6,767 bases of DNA. It comes from an uncultured Verrucomicrobiota bacterium (lineage in GTDB: Bacteria > Verrucomicrobiota > Kiritimatiellia > RFP12 > UBA1067). The position numbers and the translations under genes are program-made. Under the pieces are notes generated by a model, which was not told the origin of the DNA, made no database searches, and saw nothing but the letters and a program-made list of their open reading frames with translations. Of this stretch, positions 6,585-6,767 are shown piece after piece. The stretch is taken from contig CAMOXA010000085.1 of assembly GCA_946628745.1 (NCBI GenBank), forward strand, positions 1 to 6,767. The letters run 5' to 3'. Within the stretch, counting starts at the first letter, position 1. The number at the start of each line of letters is the position of its first letter.

Positions 6585-6767
6585 ATGGAAATCTATGTTG
6601 GTAACCTCGCGTACGCGACCACCGACGACGGACTCAAGGCGGCGTTCGCGGCATTCGGCGAAGTTACCGCCGTTCGCGTTGTGACCGATCGAATGACCGG
6701 CCGCAGCAAAGGATTCGGCTTCGTCACGATGCCCGACGCCACCCAGGCGCAGGCCGCGATCGACGCC
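6585..6767 (+). CDS. RRM-domain RNA-binding protein, 5' part
   Basis: The first 61 codons are present; the gene runs off the window. The sequence is a canonical RNA recognition motif starting at residue 2: RNP2 is IYVGNL (3-8) and RNP1 is KGFGFVTM (42-49), with aromatic Y4, F44 and F46 in the usual RNA-contacting positions and Met49 where Phe or Tyr is more common. The helix FAAFGEV and the loop VTDRMTGRSKGFGFV match the small bacterial RRM proteins (cyanobacterial Rbp-like) that bind RNA in the cytosol and are often cold-regulated. Such proteins are usually 80-150 residues with a Gly/Arg-rich tail that cannot be seen here. It has its own strong promoter and a structured leader. Domain assignment is very secure; target RNAs and regulation are unknown. 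Confidence 0.95.
   Translation, partial: MEIYVGNLAYATTDDGLKAAFAAFGEVTAVRVVTDRMTGRSKGFGFVTMPDATQAQAAIDA

Overview
The window is a compact, high-GC bacterial chromosome segment with every supported gene on the + strand. It holds the 3' end of a CAU-anticodon (Met-type) tRNA, a tightly packed four-gene operon, a monocistronic DsbD-like gene and the beginning of an RRM RNA-binding protein gene. The CCA-encoding tRNA, near-consensus sigma70-type promoters, a periplasmic DsbD and a plant-polysaccharide hydrolase point to a Gram-negative, saccharolytic bacterium. Free use of ATA codons in a GC-rich background would fit the Verrucomicrobiota/Kiritimatiellota/Lentisphaerota (PVC) group, but that placement is a weak inference, not something the sequence proves.

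Layout: 1-51 tRNA 3' end. 52-162 is a spacer with a strong extended -10 promoter (TTGAGC-17-TACAAT). 163-663 is a dCMP/deoxycytidylate deaminase, and 660-1415 is triosephosphate isomerase, overlapping it by ATGA. 1421-2083 is a small leucine-rich-repeat lipoprotein. 2083-5010 starts on the TGATG overlap and encodes one 975-residue protein that is a complete MATE-family multidrug/solute transporter followed directly by a complete secreted GH43 endo-arabinanase. 5011-5129 is a spacer with a strong hairpin and a second promoter (TTGCCC-18-TATAAT). 5130-6443 is a DsbD-like thiol:disulfide interchange protein. 6444-6584 is a spacer with T-tracts, a third promoter (TTGACG-18-TACAAT) and a structured mRNA leader. 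6585-6767 is the RRM gene, cut by the window edge.

The first four genes are coupled by start/stop overlaps or a 5-nt gap and probably share the promoter at 125-153. Their functions (nucleotide metabolism, glycolysis, an envelope lipoprotein, export plus arabinan hydrolysis) do not form an obvious pathway, so the grouping looks like housekeeping genes with an accessory cargo at the 3' end. DsbD and the RRM protein each have their own promoter.

The main points of interest are the in-frame fusion of a 12-TM transporter to a glycosidase through what looks like an intact signal peptide; the atypical DsbD, with two short CX4C motifs in place of the N-terminal alpha domain and a C-terminal thioredoxin domain that stops just after its cis-Pro strand; and a 5'-terminal two-tier hairpin in the leader of the RRM gene. 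I see no CRISPR array, insertion sequence, integrase or evident novel defence system.
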